Shown: in pieces, positions 1-7,672 of the stretch
Position numbering within the stretch: position 1 is the stretch's first letter
How the letters are laid out: the number at the start of each line of letters is the position of its first letter
Assembly (NCBI GenBank): GCA_021784835.1
Contig: JAJYHI010000110.1
Location: forward strand, 1-33,643
Length of the DNA: 33,643 nt
Direction: 5' to 3'
Source: a bacterium
Lineage (GTDB): Bacteria; SZUA-79; Acidulodesulfobacterales; Acidulodesulfobacteraceae
Translations under genes and position numbers: made by a program
The notes under the pieces: generated by a model
Told to the model about the DNA's origin: nothing
What the model saw: the letters and a program-made list of their open reading frames with translations, nothing else
The model's database searches: none

Positions 1-125
1 GAATGTTTGTCCTGCCCTATAAAGGCATCTAAAATAGAGTCTGATATTTTATCGCAAATTTTATCGGGATGACCTTCCGTTACGGATTCCGAAGTAAAAA
101 TAAAACTTGATTTTTTATTTTTCAT
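1..125 (-). CDS. metK: S-adenosylmethionine synthetase, N-terminal fragment (cut by window edge)
   Basis: Only the first 41 codons are inside the window; the gene continues past base 1. The translation begins [20 protein letters not shown] and continues [14 protein letters not shown], the hallmark N-terminus of methionine adenosyltransferase, including the ATP-site His-Pro-Asp of GHPDK. The enzyme makes S-adenosylmethionine from ATP and methionine in the cytosol. The start is supported by a strong Shine-Dalgarno (AAGGTGG on the minus strand, about 132-138) just before the ATG. It lies downstream of rapZ after a 130-base AT-rich gap that carries its own candidate promoter, so it may be transcribed separately. 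The family call is secure; nothing can be said about the missing part. Confidence 0.95.
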   Translation of the reverse strand, partial: MKNKKSSFIFTSESVTEGHPDKICDKISDSILDAFIGQDKH

Positions 126-191
126 AATAAACCACCTTTAATTTAATGTTTAAAAAATATACTAAAAAAATTCACCTATATATTATATAAC

Positions 192-231
192 TATATGATA
201 ATATCATATAATAAATATATCATAAAATCAA
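192..231 (-). promoter_or_regulatory. Candidate metK promoter overlapped by an inverted repeat
   Basis: On the minus strand TTGATT (226-231) is followed after exactly 17 bases by TATGAT (203-208), a plausible sigma-70 pair about 80-100 bases before the metK ATG. A perfect inverted repeat, TATATGAT-aat-ATCATATA (192-210), covers the -10 box and the expected start point, as an operator would. The region is extremely AT-rich, so both signals could arise by chance. The rest of the gap (126-255) shows no other clear element. Confidence 0.35.
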
Positions 232-255
232 TAAATTTTGCGGTTTTTTTTCGAT

Positions 256-1149
256 TTATTTCCTTTGAACGTCTCTATGATAAAAAGTAATTCCGTAATC
301 TTCATTAATGCCTGCAAGCCTTTTTTTTAATTCTTCGACTATAAACACCGACCTGTGAACGCCGCCGGTACATCCAATAGCTGCGGTAAAATAAGATTTA
401 TTTTCTTTTTTATAAAGAGGAAGCGTAAAAGTTAAAAAATCCGATATGCGGGTTATAAATTCATCGCTCTCTTTAAACGACAGCATATATTCGGCTATTT
501 CCGAATCGAAACCGGTAAGATTTTTAAGTTGCGGCATAAAATAAGGGTTAGGAAGAAACCGCGCGTCAAAAAGCGTATCGGCGGAAAGCGGAATGCCGTA
601 TTTAAAACCGAAGGAGATTATTTTAACCGAAAATTGAGCTGAAGATAAAAGACCGTCCAGATGGGCAGATAAGATGCCCTCTAAATCGTGTATTTTAATA
701 TCGGATGTGTCTATTACCGCATCTGCATTGCCCTTTGCATTATTAAGAAGTTTGCGTTCTTTTTTGACCGCCGTAGTTATATCGCCTTCCGAGAGAGGAT
801 GTTTTCTTCTTGTTTCGGAATATCTCCTTATTACTACGTCGTCTCTTGCGTCTAAAAAAATAAATTTAAAAAAACATGCCCGCTTTTTTAAAAATTTGAT
901 ATAGTCTTCAAACTCTTTTAAAAAACTTTTTTCCCTGATATCTATAACAAAAAGTATGTTTTTAAGGCGGGCGGCCAACCCTAATTCAAAAAATTTCGGC
1001 AGCAAAATCATCGGCATATTATCTACGCAAAAAAAACCTCTATCTTCAAGAATTTTTAACGCCGAAGACTTTCCCGAACCGGAAATACCGCTTATTATCA
1101 GTATATTTGGTTTTTCGGTATTTTCGGATTTTGATTGATAAATAGACAC
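256..1149 (-). CDS. rapZ: RNase adapter / nucleotide-binding protein RapZ
   Basis: 297 residues, near the usual length (about 285) of the RapZ/YvcJ family. The N-terminal kinase-like domain has a P-loop GISGSGKS (21-28) and the family motif CVDNMP just after it. The C-terminal domain carries GCTGGVHRSV, the RapZ signature that binds small ligands and regulatory RNA, and ends HRDVQRK. In Escherichia coli RapZ directs RNase E to the sRNA GlmZ and senses glucosamine-6-phosphate; elsewhere the role is less clear, so only nucleotide binding is safe here. The start is GTG with no visible Shine-Dalgarno; an in-frame stop lies nine codons upstream, and no later ATG precedes the P-loop. It sits 71 bases after hpf in the rpoN-hpf-rapZ order, without the ptsN gene often found between them. 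Confidence 0.95.
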   Translation of the reverse strand: MSIYQSKSENTEKPNILIISGISGSGKSSALKILEDRGFFCVDNMPMILLPKFFELGLAARLKNILFVIDIREKSFLKEFEDYIKFLKKRACFFKFIFLDARDDVVIRRYSETRRKHPLSEGDITTAVKKERKLLNNAKGNADAVIDTSDIKIHDLEGILSAHLDGLLSSAQFSVKIISFGFKYGIPLSADTLFDARFLPNPYFMPQLKNLTGFDSEIAEYMLSFKESDEFITRISDFLTFTLPLYKKENKSYFTAAIGCTGGVHRSVFIVEELKKRLAGINEDYGITFYHRDVQRK

Positions 1150-1220
1150 GTCAATTATATTTAATTTATACGTTTAAATTTAATTTCCGTTACCGTTGCA
1201 TATGTAAATCGCTTTATTGA

Positions 1221-1751
1221 TTAAAATTCAGGGGTTATCATAGAAATTTCGCCGTCATCGCCGCGATAAATGAAAGATACTTTGGATGATTCTTTATCTT
1301 TGAAAATTATAAAATCTTTGTTTCTTTTTTCTAATTTATGCAAGGCTTCTTTAACGCTTAACGGCTGTCTTTCATAATCGTCTTTTATTGCAATATCTAA
1401 AGACGAATCGTCGTCTGTTTCGGAAAATAAGTCCGCTCCTTCTTCTACGTGCTCTTTTCTTCTCATCTTCTCCTTATGCTTTTTAATCTGCGACTCGACT
1501 TTTTCCAGCAAAAGGTCTATGGCGCTGTATATGTCTGCCGATTTTTCTTCCGCATTTACGGTAAGGTTTTTTGCCGTTAATTTAATCTGCGCAACGCCGG
1601 ATTCTTTATGGTCGACACGTTCGATACTAAGAGTAATATGCACATCCATAATATTGTTTAAATACTTTTCTAATTTTTGGAATTTTGATTCGGCATACTG
1701 CCTTATAGCATCGCTGGAATCGATATGCTTAAACGTAACTGCAATGTTCAT
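1221..1751 (-). CDS. hpf: Ribosome hibernation promoting factor, long form
   Basis: 176 residues. Residues 1 to about 100 are the S30AE/YfiA domain that binds the 30S decoding centre. An acidic linker (about 102-123) leads to a C-terminal dimerisation domain (about 124-176, ERQPLSVKEALHKL to the ITPEF end). This two-domain long form joins two 70S ribosomes into inactive 100S particles in stationary phase, without the separate RMF protein of gammaproteobacteria. The start is supported by AGGAG nine bases before the ATG. It lies 33 bases downstream of rpoN and 71 upstream of rapZ, the conserved rpoN neighbourhood. Confident call. Confidence 0.96.
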   Translation of the reverse strand: MNIAVTFKHIDSSDAIRQYAESKFQKLEKYLNNIMDVHITLSIERVDHKESGVAQIKLTAKNLTVNAEEKSADIYSAIDLLLEKVESQIKKHKEKMRRKEHVEEGADLFSETDDDSSLDIAIKDDYERQPLSVKEALHKLEKRNKDFIIFKDKESSKVSFIYRGDDGEISMITPEF

Positions 1752-1784
1752 CTTTTTGGTCTCCTTTTTGTTAATGTGTATTGT

Positions 1785-3263
1785 TTATAATAAAATATTT
1801 TTATGCCTTATACTTGAAGGCGGTATATTCATAATATCCCTATATTTTGCAATCGTCCTTCTTGCTATATTAATACCCTGTTTCTTTAAAATATCAACGA
1901 TTTCCGCATCTTTATAAACTTTGCCGATAAAATGTTCTGAATCTATAATAGATTTGATTCTCGCCATAACGTTACCGGATGAAGATTCGCCGTATGAAGC
2001 TCCGGTAAAAAAATTTTTAAGCTCGAATACTCCCATGTGGGTGCTTAAATATTTATTCGCGGTAGCTCTGGAAACGGTAGATTCATGAATATTAAGCTCT
2101 TCGGATATATCTTTTAGAATCAAAGGTTTCAGGTTGCCGCCGCATTTATCGAAATAATCGTACTGTTTATCGACTATTTTCTGTGCAATATTTAAAATAG
2201 TTTCTTTTCTCGTATTAATGCTTTTCATTAACCACATAGCCGATTTAAATCTTTCTTCGGCATAATTTTTAATATCGGGCGATACCGCTATTTCACCGCT
2301 GATAACCTTTTTATAATAAGAATTGATTTTTATCTCCGGAATAGAATCGTCCTGCATATATACCACGTAACGATCATTCTCTTTTTTTAGGAAAAGATCC
2401 GGAACAATGTAACGAGGCGCTTCTTTGCTGAAATTAGCCGCCGGGTTCGGATTTAATTTTTTTAAATTTTCTATAGAAAGCAAAACTTTTTCTAAACTTG
2501 TTTTTGTTTCTTTGCATATTTTTTGATAATTTTTAGCGGCTACTTCTTTTAAGTACTTATTTATTAATTCTTTTAGCAGAGCATCGCCCTTGAAATAAAA
2601 ATCCGCTTGAATAGCCAGACTTGATATTACGTTATCGGCGGCTAATCCTACAGGTTCTAATATATTAATTTTATAAAGCGTATTCGGTACAAAAGTAGCG
2701 TTTATATCGTGTGAAATATTTTTTTTTACAAAATATTCAAGGTCTTTTATTGAAACCGCAAGAAATCCTTTAGAGTCTAAATTGCCGGCAATGTATTCGG
2801 CAAGCATAATTTCATCGTCCGAAAAATTACCGGTTCTGACTTGCTCCATTACATGTTCGTAAAGCGTTTCACCTCTATAAAAACTGCTCTCTAATTTATA
2901 TTCTAAATAATTATTGTCTCCTGCGCCTAAAATACCGTCGTTTTTAGATAAATCTACAAGCTGTTCGTTATAGTTCACCAAGTACTGAGCAATTTCATTA
3001 AAACCTTGTTCCGATTCGGAATCGGCTTCAACCGGAATATTAGACGGAAGCGCATCTTCAGGTTTATAATTTTCGGCTTCGTCTTCACTTTTCACGCCGG
3101 CAGATTCGGCATCAAGAATAGGGTTTTCCAATATTTCTTGTTTAACCATATCTGAAAGTTCGATATTGTTAAGAGCAAGCATCTTGATCGCAAGCTGCAG
3201 CTGCGGGGTCATCACCAACTGTTGGGACAGTTTAAGATTTTGCCTCAGTTCCATACCGCTCAT
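1785..3263 (-). CDS. rpoN: RNA polymerase sigma-54 factor
   Basis: 492 residues, full length for RpoN. Region I is the Gln/Leu-rich N-terminus (LRQNLKLSQQLVMTPQLQLA) that holds the polymerase inactive until an AAA+ enhancer-binding protein acts. An acidic region II (about 55-90) follows, then the core-binding and DNA-binding region III. The RpoN box ARRTIAKYRD (467-476; consensus ARRTVAKYRE) reads the -24 element. The start at MSGMEL has AGGAG eight bases upstream, preferred over the internal Met4. A 160-base gap with two strong hairpins separates it from lptB. The protein implies sigma-54-dependent promoters elsewhere in the genome; I found no convincing -24/-12 site in this window. Confidence 0.97.
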   Translation of the reverse strand: MSGMELRQNLKLSQQLVMTPQLQLAIKMLALNNIELSDMVKQEILENPILDAESAGVKSEDEAENYKPEDALPSNIPVEADSESEQGFNEIAQYLVNYNEQLVDLSKNDGILGAGDNNYLEYKLESSFYRGETLYEHVMEQVRTGNFSDDEIMLAEYIAGNLDSKGFLAVSIKDLEYFVKKNISHDINATFVPNTLYKINILEPVGLAADNVISSLAIQADFYFKGDALLKELINKYLKEVAAKNYQKICKETKTSLEKVLLSIENLKKLNPNPAANFSKEAPRYIVPDLFLKKENDRYVVYMQDDSIPEIKINSYYKKVISGEIAVSPDIKNYAEERFKSAMWLMKSINTRKETILNIAQKIVDKQYDYFDKCGGNLKPLILKDISEELNIHESTVSRATANKYLSTHMGVFELKNFFTGASYGESSSGNVMARIKSIIDSEHFIGKVYKDAEIVDILKKQGINIARRTIAKYRDIMNIPPSSIRHKNILL

Positions 3264-3313
3264 AAAAAAACTCCTGAAAAAACAAATTAATAATCGCCGT
3301 TAAATCGATGCAG

Positions 3314-3394
3314 AACTATATATTTCAATTAAGTTATATAGTTCCTTAAATCACCGTTATAGACAATTTTATAGTCTCTAATAGTGATTTAAGG
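3314..3394 (-). promoter_or_regulatory. Tandem back-to-back hairpins upstream of rpoN
   Basis: Two perfect inverted repeats sit end to end in the lptB-rpoN gap. Hairpin A pairs 3344-3354 with 3384-3394 (CCTTAAATCAC / GTGATTTAAGG, 11 bp, 29-base loop holding a further AGAC/GTCT stem). Hairpin B pairs 3314-3322 with 3335-3343 (AACTATATA / TATATAGTT, 9 bp, 12-base loop). They abut with no spare base, so in RNA they could stack. No U-run follows on the minus strand, so a simple terminator is not supported. The rpoN Shine-Dalgarno lies outside the stems. The remainder of the gap (3264-3313, 3395-3423) shows nothing clear. Confidence 0.6.
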
Positions 3395-3423
3395 ATTATA
3401 TATTAATTATATAACATTTAAAT

Positions 3424-4146
3424 CTAAATACCCAGATTAAACTTTTCTCCAAGGAAAAATCTTTTAACAATCGAGCTGGAAATAATGTGGGAAGGGGAAC
3501 CTTTTTCTATTATTTTTCCGTCATTTATTATATATGCGCTGTTGCATATCCTTAAAGCTTCCCTTACGTTATGGTCGGTTATTAAAATACCTATTGAATC
3601 TTTCTTTAAACCGATAAGAATATCCTGCATATCCTCTACGGCGATAGGATCTATGCCTGAAAAAGGTTCGTCTAAAAGTATAAACTTTGGAGAAAGTATA
3701 AGCGATCTGGCTACTTCTACCCTTCTTCTTTCTCCTCCGGATAAGCTCATTACAAAAGATTTTCTTACTTTCTCGAGTCCGAATTTTTCTATCAATTCGT
3801 TAAGCCTCTGATTTTTTTCTTTTTCGGATATTTTTAAAAGTTCAAAAATAGCCGTAAGATTCTGTTCCGCCGTAAGTTTCCTGAATACCGAAGTCTCTTG
3901 AGGCAAATAACCTATGCCTAATCTTGCGCGTTTATACATAGGCAGTTTAGTAATGTCGACGTCGTCCAAAAATATGGAACCGCCGTCCGGCCTAAGCATG
4001 CCTGATATCATATTAAAAGTAGTCGTCTTACCGGCTCCGTTGGGGCCTAAAAGACCGGTTATCTCTCCAGGCCTAATTTCAAGACAAACTTCATTTACTA
4101 CCGTCCTTTTTTTAAATTTTTTAATTAAATTTACGGCTTTTATCAT
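3424..4146 (-). CDS. lptB: LPS export ABC transporter ATP-binding protein LptB
   Basis: 240 residues, standard for LptB. Walker A is GPNGAGKT (34-41), the Q-loop glutamine is at about 83 (LPQETSVFRKLT, an LptB hallmark), the signature is LSGGE (135-139), and Walker B is FILLDE (155-160), followed by FSGIDP and an ITDHN H-loop. It powers extraction of lipopolysaccharide from the inner membrane through LptFG (not in this window) and along the LptC-LptA bridge. Its ATG overlaps the lptA stop by four bases (ATGA), so the two are translationally coupled. The family is very well conserved and the context lptC-lptA-lptB confirms it. Confidence 0.97.
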   Translation of the reverse strand: MIKAVNLIKKFKKRTVVNEVCLEIRPGEITGLLGPNGAGKTTTFNMISGMLRPDGGSIFLDDVDITKLPMYKRARLGIGYLPQETSVFRKLTAEQNLTAIFELLKISEKEKNQRLNELIEKFGLEKVRKSFVMSLSGGERRRVEVARSLILSPKFILLDEPFSGIDPIAVEDMQDILIGLKKDSIGILITDHNVREALRICNSAYIINDGKIIEKGSPSHIISSSIVKRFFLGEKFNLGI

Positions 4147-4694
4147 CTTTGTTTCTTTGTTTTTACGTTATTTTTTTTTACGCTGATTGACTTTTTTGAA
4201 TAAACTACGGCATTAACGCGTTTTGGTCCACCGATAACGGTAGAAATACCTGTTTTAAAATTAATTATTATTTTCTTTCCGGCTATTCTGTTTTTCCCCT
4301 CGTATGCCACTGGATTTTCCGTTATTACCGCAATTTTCCTTTTATCGTAATAAACTGCCCTCCCTCCGGTAATATTGTCTTTGCCTTTTATAATATGCAC
4401 GTTTCCCGTAGCGATAAGTATTTTAATTTTATTTTTTTTAGTATATATAATTTTAAGTACAGACGACAGTATCTTCAGTTTGCCCTTAAGAGCCACCACG
4501 TGCCCCTTAAATACTGCAATATGCGTTTTATTGTTTACCGTTAAAGAATCGGACTTTATATCGGTTTTATTATGCGTTTTATTCGCATTGTTTAAATTAT
4601 TGCGAGTTGAAGCGCCGAGCGATAAATTATTTTGAAACAGTAAAAATATCGGCAAAAAAATAAAAACGATAAAAAAATAAAATTTGATTTTCAT
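4143..4694 (-). CDS. lptA: LPS transport periplasmic protein LptA (OstA-like)
   Basis: 183 residues with a signal peptide (about 1-28: Lys start, long hydrophobic run, LSLGAS cleavage region) and then an OstA/LptA-type beta-jellyroll repeat domain (about 45-165). Visible signs are the repeating short strands with the phrases VFKGHVVALKG, ATGNVHIIKG and GGRAVYYD typical of LptA. It would form the periplasmic bridge that carries LPS between LptC and the outer-membrane LptD. The C-terminus is basic (KKNNVKTKKQR). It overlaps lptC upstream and lptB downstream by four bases each. Sequence conservation in LptA is low, so the call rests on the fold-like repeats together with the operon. Confidence 0.9.
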   Translation of the reverse strand: MKIKFYFFIVFIFLPIFLLFQNNLSLGASTRNNLNNANKTHNKTDIKSDSLTVNNKTHIAVFKGHVVALKGKLKILSSVLKIIYTKKNKIKILIATGNVHIIKGKDNITGGRAVYYDKRKIAVITENPVAYEGKNRIAGKKIIINFKTGISTVIGGPKRVNAVVYSKKSISVKKNNVKTKKQR

Positions 4695-5278
4695 TTAGAC
4701 GACCTTCTCATATTAGCGTTATTAGATAAAAAATGAACGTCTTTCCGTAAAACAAATAATTTCTTTTTTACGTAATAGATAAATCCTTCTCCTGAAATAA
4801 AATAATTCTTGCTTTTAATTTTCATGCCGCCCGGAGCCGCTATTTCGTCTTTTTTAGCAAAATAATCTATTATATCAGTTTTAATCAGCATGCCGTTTGA
4901 ACCATTTATCGAAACGCCGCCTGAAATTATTACGTTTTTAGAAACGGTATTAAGTTTTCCGGTTTTCCCTATTATTATATAAGCCGGTTTTCTATTTTTG
5001 CCGTAAATATAAATCTTTACGGCGTTTAATTTTATTATATTTTTCTTTTTAGACTTATAGTTTAAACTTTTAGCGAAAATTTCATAAGCAAGAATTCCTT
5101 TTTTATAAAATTTATAATCTATTTTTTTAAGGCTTATGTAACCTTTTGATATCTTGAAATTGAAAAGTCCCGTATTGCCGCGAAGATAATGCAGTATAAG
5201 AAAAACTGCCAGAATAGCTATAAAGCATAAAGACAGTATAAGCGCAATTATTCTTATAGTTTTCCGGTCTAAGGACAT
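4691..5278 (-). CDS. lptC: LPS export protein LptC
   Basis: 195 residues with one N-terminal membrane helix (about 8-30) and a periplasmic domain of short beta strands, matching LptC (usually about 190 residues). Phrases such as IIDYFAKKDEIAAPGGMKI and GEGFIYYVKKK resemble the LptC/OstA fold. The protein would receive LPS from LptB2FG and hand it to LptA. It starts nine bases after kdsC and overlaps lptA by four bases (ATGA). Primary sequence alone is weak, but the conserved kdsC-lptC-lptA-lptB order makes the assignment strong. Confidence 0.9.
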   Translation of the reverse strand: MSLDRKTIRIIALILSLCFIAILAVFLILHYLRGNTGLFNFKISKGYISLKKIDYKFYKKGILAYEIFAKSLNYKSKKKNIIKLNAVKIYIYGKNRKPAYIIIGKTGKLNTVSKNVIISGGVSINGSNGMLIKTDIIDYFAKKDEIAAPGGMKIKSKNYFISGEGFIYYVKKKLFVLRKDVHFLSNNANMRRSSK

Positions 5279-5287
5279 ATAATTTAA

Positions 5288-5803
5288 TTACAACGAATTC
5301 AAAAATTTTAAAAGCAATCCTTTCTCTTTTAAAATTATATCGCAAACCTCCCGCACCGCACCGCACCCGCCGTTTTTAGAGGTTACAAAGTCGGCGCAAT
5401 CCTTTATGTATTCCGGCGCATTAGGAACCGTGGCAGAAATTGCGGCTAATTTTAAAAGTTCTATATCGACAATATCGTCCCCCATGTAGAATAAATTTTT
5501 AACGTCTATTTTAAACTCTTCTAATAACGGTTTCAGCGCTTTATATTTATCCTTGCATCCCTCTATATAAAAATCTACTCCGAGTTCCTTGGCTCTTAAA
5601 GAAGCTGCATGACTTGTTCTTGCGGAAATCATACCGACTTTTAATCCGGATTTTTTGGCTAATTTCATGCCTGCCCCGTCATGGGCAAAAAAAGTTTTTG
5701 TTTCAACCCCGTTTTCGGATAAATATATTTTTCCGTCCGTCAAAACTCCGTCAACGTCGAAAACTAAAATTTCTATATCGGAAAAATTTAATTTTTTAGT
5801 CAT
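5288..5803 (-). CDS. kdsC: 3-deoxy-D-manno-octulosonate 8-phosphate phosphatase
   Basis: 171 residues, a cap-less C0-type HAD phosphatase of the KdsC size. The nucleophile motif is DVDGVLTDG (16-24), motif II is in MISARTS, and motif III/IV is the MGDDIVD loop (about 117-123). It removes phosphate from Kdo-8-phosphate to give Kdo, the third step of Kdo synthesis. The gene overlaps kdsD by four bases (ATGA) and is followed at nine bases by lptC. The late residues GGCGAVREVCDIIL match the KdsC C-terminal helix that reaches the neighbouring active site in the tetramer. Confidence 0.95.
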   Translation of the reverse strand: MTKKLNFSDIEILVFDVDGVLTDGKIYLSENGVETKTFFAHDGAGMKLAKKSGLKVGMISARTSHAASLRAKELGVDFYIEGCKDKYKALKPLLEEFKIDVKNLFYMGDDIVDIELLKLAAISATVPNAPEYIKDCADFVTSKNGGCGAVREVCDIILKEKGLLLKFLNSL

Positions 5804-6774
5804 ATTATTCCTGCTTTTATTATATCGTGAATATGAATAACTCCGATAGGATTTTTATAGCCTTCCGATTCTACCACGAAAAGCGAAGTAATTTTCGATT
5901 CCTCCATTTTTTGCAGAGCGTTAACGGCAAGAGCATTCTTCAGTATAGTTTTAGGATTTTTAGTCATTATGTTTTTTACCGGTTCGTTTATTATATCAAT
6001 CGGAGAAAGCATTGCCCTCCTCAAATCTCCGTCGACTATTATGCCGCATAGAATATTATTCTCGTCTATAACTCCGGTAAGCCCTAATCTTTTAGAATTC
6101 ATTTCTAAAATAGCGTCCTTTAATAAAACCGTATCCCGGACCAAAGGTATTTCTTCGCCATTATGCATTAACTCGGCCACTTTTATAAATTTTTTGCCTA
6201 TAGAACCTCCCGGATGAAGTTTTGCAAAATCTTCTTCTAAAAAATTCCGCTCCTTTAAAAGCGCAACCGCAAGAGCGTCGCCGATTGCAAGCTGAGCCGT
6301 CGTGCTCGCGGTAGGAGCTATATTATAAGGACACGCTTCTTGGGCTACGGATACGTCGAAAAAATAATCCGATAATTCAAATAAACGCGAATGTTTATTG
6401 CCTGAAAATCCAATAATTTTAGCGCCTATAAGCTTTATTGCCGGCAGTATCGAAGCTATTTCTTTGGTATTTCCGCTGTTAGACAGAACTATTACCGCAT
6501 CGTTTTTAGAAATAACTCCGAGATCTCCATGTGAAGCTTCCGCCGGATGCATAAAAAAAGATGGAGTACCGGTACTTGCAAGGGTAGAAGATATTTTTCT
6601 GGCTATAATACCCGATTTCCCCATTCCGGTTAAAATAACTTTGCCTTTAATCCCTATAAGGCAATGCACCATTTTTTCAAAATTATCGTCAAGCCTGTTT
6701 ATAAGGGCAGACACCGAATCGGCTTCTATTCTTAACACATTTTCTGCCGTTTTTAATATATTATGCTGCGTCAT
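5800..6774 (-). CDS. kdsD: Arabinose-5-phosphate isomerase, KpsF/GutQ type
   Basis: 324 residues, the family norm. An N-terminal SIS sugar-isomerase domain (about 35-170; GMGKSGIIARKIS, FFMHPAEASHGDLG, VLSNSGNTKE) is followed by two CBS domains (about 205-320; LGLTGVIDENNILCGI and KITSLFVVESEG). It interconverts ribulose-5-phosphate and arabinose-5-phosphate, the committed precursor for Kdo. It lies four bases downstream of kdsA and overlaps kdsC, which fixes the pathway role. The CBS pair suggests control by a nucleotide ligand, but which one cannot be read here. Confidence 0.96.
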   Translation of the reverse strand: MTQHNILKTAENVLRIEADSVSALINRLDDNFEKMVHCLIGIKGKVILTGMGKSGIIARKISSTLASTGTPSFFMHPAEASHGDLGVISKNDAVIVLSNSGNTKEIASILPAIKLIGAKIIGFSGNKHSRLFELSDYFFDVSVAQEACPYNIAPTASTTAQLAIGDALAVALLKERNFLEEDFAKLHPGGSIGKKFIKVAELMHNGEEIPLVRDTVLLKDAILEMNSKRLGLTGVIDENNILCGIIVDGDLRRAMLSPIDIINEPVKNIMTKNPKTILKNALAVNALQKMEESKITSLFVVESEGYKNPIGVIHIHDIIKAGII

Positions 6775-6778
6775 TTTT

Positions 6779-7621
6779 TTATATTTTACTATATTTAGAT
6801 ATTTCCAGAATATTTTTTAAATTATCCTTAAATGAGCTCAAATAAACGGAATTTGCGGAATCGCTTAAAGCTCTCGGCGGATCGGTGTGGACTTCAAAAA
6901 ACAAACCGTCGACTCCTGCCGCTGCTGCCGCCCTTGCAAGCGGCATAACGTATTCCCTGTTTCCAGAAGAAACTGAGCCCCCTCCCCCAGGCAGTTGGAC
7001 GCTGTGCGTAGCATCGAAAACTACGAGTGCTCCGGTTTCTTTCATTACGGGAATAGACCTGAAATCTACGACAAGATTATTATAGCCGAAACTTACCCCT
7101 CTTTCGGTCAAAATCACCTTATAATTTTCTACCGACGCAATTTTTTCTACTATAAATTTCGTATCCCATGGCGCCATAAACTGACCTTTCTTAACGTTAA
7201 TTACTTTTCCTGTTTTTGCCGCTTCTAAAATAATATCGGTTTGACGGCACAAAAAAGCAGGTATCTGTATAACGTCGAGAACGCCGCCCGCAATTTCGGC
7301 CTCTTTTGCGCTATGAACGTCGCTTAATATAGGAACGTCATATTTCGCTTTAATATCGCTTAATATTTTTAAACCTTTATCTATGCCGGGACCCCTGAAA
7401 GAATTAACCGACGTTCTGTTTGCTTTATCGTAAGAAGCCTTAAAAATAAGATTAAAATTTAGTTCTCTGGAATATTCCTTCAACGTCGAAACTATATCGT
7501 CCATGGCGGCGGCATCCTCTATTACGCAGGGGCCGGCAATTACAAAAGGATAGTCGTTATTAAATTTAAATTTTAATTCCGATGTTAAATCTTCTTTTGT
7601 AAAAACATTTATTTTTTTCAT
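6779..7621 (-). CDS. kdsA: 3-deoxy-8-phosphooctulonate synthase (metal-dependent class)
   Basis: 280 residues. It condenses phosphoenolpyruvate with arabinose-5-phosphate to Kdo-8-phosphate. Family motifs are FRGPGIDKGL, IPAFLCRQTD, NVKKGQFMAPWD, GYNNLVVDFRS and DATHSVQLPGG. At the start of the barrel it has AGPCVIE with Cys32, the metal ligand of the Aquifex-type metal-dependent KdsA, where the E. coli enzyme has Asn. Remaining expected ligands (the His of DATHSV, the Glu of FEVHTDP and an Asp of LSDSANS) are present. It follows pyrG by 51 bases and precedes kdsD by four. Confidence 0.96.
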   Translation of the reverse strand: MKKINVFTKEDLTSELKFKFNNDYPFVIAGPCVIEDAAAMDDIVSTLKEYSRELNFNLIFKASYDKANRTSVNSFRGPGIDKGLKILSDIKAKYDVPILSDVHSAKEAEIAGGVLDVIQIPAFLCRQTDIILEAAKTGKVINVKKGQFMAPWDTKFIVEKIASVENYKVILTERGVSFGYNNLVVDFRSIPVMKETGALVVFDATHSVQLPGGGGSVSSGNREYVMPLARAAAAAGVDGLFFEVHTDPPRALSDSANSVYLSSFKDNLKNILEISKYSKI

Positions 7622-7672
7622 ATCGTTTAATTTTAATTTATGCGAAAATGCTGGAAAAATTTAAATAATATT

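Noticed and set aside
126..255. SAM riboswitch ahead of metK
   Set aside because: The gap is short and almost pure A/T, without the GC-rich helices or conserved core of any SAM riboswitch class I know.
1519..1917. Plus-strand 132-codon hydrophobic open frame over hpf/rpoN
   Set aside because: It is antisense to two strong genes; its apparent membrane helices come from reading Lys/Glu-rich codons backwards.
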